Positions 61,162 through 64,000 of a stretch of 64,000 nucleotides of DNA are shown in pieces. Position numbers and translations under genes: made by a program. The notes beneath the pieces were generated by a model that had not been told where the DNA came from, searched no databases, and saw only the letters and a program-made list of their open reading frames with translations. This DNA is from Amycolatopsis azurea DSM 43854 (GTDB taxonomy: Bacteria; Actinomycetota; Actinomycetes; Mycobacteriales; Pseudonocardiaceae): positions 186,001 to 250,000 of the forward strand of contig NZ_MUXN01000005.1 of the NCBI RefSeq assembly GCF_001995215.1, in the 5' to 3' direction. How positions within the stretch are numbered: the first letter of the stretch is position 1; the number at the start of each line of letters is the position of its first letter.

Positions 61162-61977
61162 GTGGACAAACCCCTCTTGATCGCCTCCGACGTCGATGGC
61201 ACCCTGCTCGGCCCGATGGAGGTCCTGACCGAACGCACGATCGGCGCCGTCCGGCGCGTCACCGAGGACGGGGTCCCGTTCGTGCTGGTCAGCGGCCGTC
61301 CGCCGCGCTGGATCGCCCCGATCGCGAACCCGCTGGACCTGACCGGGTACGCGGTCTGCGCGAACGGCGCGGTGCTGTACGAGATCGGGACGGACCGGAT
61401 CGTGGCGGTCCACGGCCTGCTGGAACCGACGCTGCTGCACGACGCCGTGAGTGCTCTTGATCACGCTCTTCCCGGCTGCCGGTACGCCACCGAGCGGATC
61501 GGCGAGTCCGCGGCCGATGAGGAAATGCGCAATTTCGTGATCGAACCGGACTACCACAACCCGTGGGGCGACAACGAGGGCACGCAGGCGCCGCGGGCCG
61601 AGGTGCTCGGGCATCCGGCGATCAAGCTGATGATCAGCAGGCGCGGGATGACCTCCGACGAGATGGCGCGGGCCGCGCGCGAGGTGCTCGAAGGCGCGGT
61701 CGACATCACCTACTCGACGAACTCCGGCCTGATCGAGGTCTCCGCGCACGGCGTCACCAAGGCGACCGGGCTGGCCGAGGTCGCCGAGCGGCTGGGCGTG
61801 CCGGCCGAGCGGGTGATCGCGTTCGGTGACATGCCCAACGACATCGAGATGCTCGGCTGGGCCGGGCACGGGGTGGCGATGGCGAACGCGCACCGCGACG
61901 TGCTGGACGTCGCCGACGAGGTGACCGCGCCGAACTCCGAGGACGGCGTCGCACAGGTCCTCGAACGCTGGTTCTGA
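61162..61977 (+). CDS. HAD-family hydrolase, Cof type (Rv3813c-like)
   Basis: 271 residues. Motif I LIASDVDGTLLGPME holds both catalytic aspartates. Motif II is FVLVSGRPPR, motif III Lys lies in GVTKATGLAEVAERLG, and motif IV is VIAFGDMPNDIEMLGWAG. The C2-type cap domain fits the Cof subfamily, phosphatases of sugar phosphates or nucleotides. GTG 61162 is chosen: it gives VDKPLLIASDVDG, and GACAAT lies six bases upstream, a near -10 match. GTG 61156 is the alternative. The ATG at 61081 lies inside the opposite gene and is unlikely. Rv3813c lies near glf in M. tuberculosis. Confidence 0.9.
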   Translation: MDKPLLIASDVDGTLLGPMEVLTERTIGAVRRVTEDGVPFVLVSGRPPRWIAPIANPLDLTGYAVCANGAVLYEIGTDRIVAVHGLLEPTLLHDAVSALDHALPGCRYATERIGESAADEEMRNFVIEPDYHNPWGDNEGTQAPRAEVLGHPAIKLMISRRGMTSDEMARAAREVLEGAVDITYSTNSGLIEVSAHGVTKATGLAEVAERLGVPAERVIAFGDMPNDIEMLGWAGHGVAMANAHRDVLDVADEVTAPNSEDGVAQVLERWF

Positions 61978-61984
61978 CCGGCCT

Positions 61985-62719
61985 TCAGCGGCCTTCGCGG
62001 TCGAGCTTCGCGGCCTCTTCCGGCGTCGGCGCGGTGCCGCCGAGGTGCGCGGGCAGCCACCAGCGCTCGTCGTCGGAGCCCGGCTTCTCCGGGTAATCGG
62101 CCTGGACGCGTTCCACGAGCGCGGACATCCGCACCCGAAGGTCCTTCGAAAGGACTTCGGCGTCCTCGTCGGCCTTCGGGTGCATCGGCTCGCCGGCGAG
62201 GATCGAGATCGGGACGTGGCGTTTGGTGAGGTCCTTCGGACGGCCCTTGGTCCACAGCCGCTGCGTGCCCCACAGCGCCATCGGCACGACCGGGACGCCC
62301 GCTTCGGCGGCCATCCGGACGGCGCCGGACTTGATGTCCTTCACGGTGAAGGACCGGCTGATCGTGGCTTCGGGGAACACCCCGACGACCTCTCCGGCCT
62401 TCAGCCGCTCGACGGCTTCGCGGTACGAAGCGAGACCCGCGCCGCGATCGACGGAGATGTGGTGCATACCGCGCATGAGCGGCCCGGCGATCCGGTTGCT
62501 GAAGATCTCCTTCTTCGCCATGAACCTGACCAGGCGTTTCGCCGGCCGCGCGCCGAGCCCGCAGAAGATGAAGTCGAGGTAGCTCACGTGGTTGCAGGCG
62601 ATGACCGCCCCGCCCGTCGACGGGATGTGCTCGGTCCCCTCCACCCGGATGCGGTTGTCCAGCACCCGGAACATCAGCTTCGCCGCCATGATGACGGGCG
62701 GGTAAACGAGTTCGGCCAT
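61985..62719 (-). CDS. 1-acyl-glycerol-3-phosphate acyltransferase-like (PlsC family; Rv3814c-Rv3816c-like)
   Basis: 244 residues with PlsC motifs: I ACNHVSYLDFIFCG (HxxxxD), II region RFMAKKEIFSNRIAGPLMRG, III VVGVFPEATISRSF (a variant of FPEGTRS with Ala for Gly) and IV VVPMALWGTQRLW. It probably acylates lysophosphatidic acid or a related lipid. Three such genes sit near glf in M. tuberculosis. The ATG is leaderless: TAACCT (62726-62731) lies six bases upstream and is covered by a palindromic operator, so the gene is probably repressed by a regulator encoded elsewhere. Converges on the HAD gene, seven bases apart. Confidence 0.9.
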   Translation of the reverse strand: MAELVYPPVIMAAKLMFRVLDNRIRVEGTEHIPSTGGAVIACNHVSYLDFIFCGLGARPAKRLVRFMAKKEIFSNRIAGPLMRGMHHISVDRGAGLASYREAVERLKAGEVVGVFPEATISRSFTVKDIKSGAVRMAAEAGVPVVPMALWGTQRLWTKGRPKDLTKRHVPISILAGEPMHPKADEDAEVLSKDLRVRMSALVERVQADYPEKPGSDDERWWLPAHLGGTAPTPEEAAKLDREGR

Positions 62720-62725
62720 TCGTTC

Positions 62726-62768
62726 AGGTTACGCTACCGTAGGGTAACCTACCTACGGTCGCGTAGGT
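62726..62768. promoter_or_regulatory. Tandem palindromic operators over the plsC-like promoter
   Basis: Site 1 (62726-62750) reads AGGTTAC-G-CTACCGTAG-G-GTAACCT, symmetric except for the two G bases. Site 2 (62751-62768) reads ACCTACG-GTCG-CGTAGGT, perfectly symmetric. They are directly adjacent and share the ACC-TACGGT/ACCGTA core. Site 1 covers the minus-strand -10 box, so binding should block transcription. TetR-type lipid regulators bind sites of this size. The divergent gene at 62821 may also be affected. Confidence 0.65.
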
Positions 62769-62808
62769 CACAGGTGACCTTTCGTCCGATCACCGCAGGT
62801 CACTGCCC

Positions 62809-62814
62809 TAACAT
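62809..62814 (+). promoter_or_regulatory. Leaderless -10 box TAACAT for membrane protein gene
   Basis: TAACAT lies six bases before GTG 62821. It is 41 bases from the edge of operator site 2, close enough for shared regulation. Confidence 0.5.
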
Positions 62815-62820
62815 GTGATC

Positions 62821-64000
62821 GTGACGCACGAAACCACCGAAATCACGCTCCTGCCGCGAGGGGGGCCTGGCGCTCAGCGCCTCTGGGCCTATCTCGCGCT
62901 CGGCACGGTTTCGCTGATCAACCTGATCTCCTTCATGCCGAAGTTCCCCAAACCGCACGAAGCGGCCTGGGGTGACGCGCTGAACTACTACCGCATGTCG
63001 GAGCAGACCGGTGCGGCCGTCGAGAACCCTTTCGCGTTGCGGATGCTGAGCCCGTGGATCATCCACCGGGGCAATCTGCTGACCGGGCTCTCCCTCGACG
63101 TCCTGTGGGTGGCCTTCACCTTCGTGGTCACGCTCGCCACGGTAATCGTCTTCTTCGAATTCCTGCGCTCGTACCTGAAACTGCAGCTGTTCACTTCGGT
63201 GCTCGCCGCCGTCGCGCTGGCCTGCACGTTCTGGTACGCGCCGTACGCCTTCAGCAACCCGTGGCTGGTCGACCCGCTCAACAACCTGCTCTATCTGCTC
63301 GCGATCTGGTTCATCCTCAAGCGCAAGCTGATCCCGTTCGCGATCGTCATCGTGCTCGGCGCGATCAACAAGGAGACGACGCTCCTGCTGGCTCCGCTGT
63401 ACCCGCTGATCGCGTGGACGCGCGGCCGGTCGTTCCGTGATCGCGATGTCCTGGGCGGCATCGGCGTCTTCGTGGTCGCCGTGGGCATCTACCTCGGCTA
63501 CCGGATCTGGGCGCAGAACCTCATCGGCGGCGACTACGGGTTCGGCGCGGGCCAGTCCAACAGCGGACTGCTCGACAACATCCGCTTCGCGCTCAACGCG
63601 AACAAGGGCGCCGGCCAGGTCGAGCTGTTCACCACGTTCCACTTCTTCTGGCTGATCTTCGGCTACGGCCTGTACCAGCAGTACCGCCGGCACGGCCTGC
63701 GCGCGGAACTCCTGATCTCCAGCATCTGGCTGTTCGCCTGCTGCCTGGCCGGACGGCTCGTCGCGACCGACACCCCGCGGGTGTTCGTGATGATGGCGCC
63801 GCTGCTCGTCGCGCTCGTCGCGATCGTGCTCGATCAGCAGCGGGGCGAAGGACGGCGGCTCTGGGTCGGCGCGCTGTTCTTCCTCTACATCGCGGTGAAC
63901 CTGCATTTCGTCGGCGGTGCGGCGGTGTTCTGGGTCGACGCCGTCGCGCTACTGATCTTCGCCGCGCTCGTGTCGTTCCCGACGGCACCGGGCCGGGCGG
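62821..64000 (+). CDS. Multi-pass membrane protein, GT-C-like, C-terminus beyond window
   Basis: At least 393 residues, still open at the window end. Helix 1 is preceded by a short cytoplasmic start (VTHETTEITLLPRGGPGAQR). The first outside loop contains WGDALNYYRMSEQTGAAVEN and PFALRMLSPWIIHRGN, a pattern of actinobacterial GT-C-fold proteins in which an early Asp is catalytic. At least nine hydrophobic helices follow. A polyprenyl-phosphate sugar transferase role is possible but not shown. GTG 62821 has TAACAT (62809-62814) six bases upstream, and it is divergent from the plsC-like gene across the operator pair. Confidence 0.7.
   Translation, partial: MTHETTEITLLPRGGPGAQRLWAYLALGTVSLINLISFMPKFPKPHEAAWGDALNYYRMSEQTGAAVENPFALRMLSPWIIHRGNLLTGLSLDVLWVAFTFVVTLATVIVFFEFLRSYLKLQLFTSVLAAVALACTFWYAPYAFSNPWLVDPLNNLLYLLAIWFILKRKLIPFAIVIVLGAINKETTLLLAPLYPLIAWTRGRSFRDRDVLGGIGVFVVAVGIYLGYRIWAQNLIGGDYGFGAGQSNSGLLDNIRFALNANKGAGQVELFTTFHFFWLIFGYGLYQQYRRHGLRAELLISSIWLFACCLAGRLVATDTPRVFVMMAPLLVALVAIVLDQQRGEGRRLWVGALFFLYIAVNLHFVGGAAVFWVDAVALLIFAALVSFPTAPGRA

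Overview
The window is high-GC actinobacterial chromosome. It is most likely Amycolatopsis or a close relative in the Pseudonocardiaceae. The evidence is GTG/TTG starts, many leaderless -10 boxes (TANNNT 6-7 bases before a start codon), an SsgA-like sporulation protein, the proteasome activator Bpa, EspG/PPE-like type VII secretion genes, and most of a mycolate-type arabinogalactan locus. The genus is inferred from gene content, not from a marker gene. I saw no transposase, integrase, phage gene, rRNA or CRISPR array. One tRNA-Ser(UGA) is present.

Layout. 1-11.9 kb: TauE/SafE exporter (cut by the window edge), GNAT, GntR regulator, LCM-type methyltransferase, FBP zinc protein, membrane class III cyclase, FabH-like synthase, Lrp regulator, SsgA-like protein, secreted S1 protease, and a large LuxR/LAL regulator. 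12.1-16.3 kb: type VII cassette 1 (EspG, PE-like partner, WEG/PPE-like protein, EspC-like protein, YbaB-like protein). 16.4-31 kb: accessory genes, including a GGDEF cyclase, MFS exporter, SDR, lipoprotein protease, S4 protein, Ldh-like oxidoreductase, tRNA-Ser, metzincin-ricin protein, DGPF/ECF42 sigma pair, MarR, YpfJ-like metallopeptidase and M28 aminopeptidase.

31-62 kb: cell-wall locus. Many genes match, as I recall it, the M. tuberculosis Rv3777-Rv3816c neighbourhood: quinone oxidoreductase, aminotransferase-like protein, Bpa, Wzm/Wzt/GlfT1, GlfT2, GtrA, DprE1/DprE2, AftB-like protein, UbiA (DPPR synthase), PAP2, Glf, a DUF6541-type membrane protein, HAD and PlsC-like acyltransferase. 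Together these make UDP-galactofuranose and decaprenyl-phospho-arabinose, start and extend galactan, export it, and add arabinose. Two further type VII modules interrupt this block: cassette 2 at 39.2-42.7 kb (EspG, PE-like, DUF3558 lipoprotein, PPE-like) and cassette 3 at 49.1-52.4 kb (YbaB, EspC/WXG fusion, two unknown proteins). No type VII ATPase or membrane component is present, so these are orphan substrate/chaperone sets.

The least explained material is intergenic. (i) A palindromic repeat family with a strict 30-nt period sits just after gene ends at five places. (ii) A 53-nt double-hairpin element occurs twice, in the same orientation relative to the preceding gene, and each time is followed by a second copy of that gene's last 38-56 bases. 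Neither looks like a known insertion sequence.
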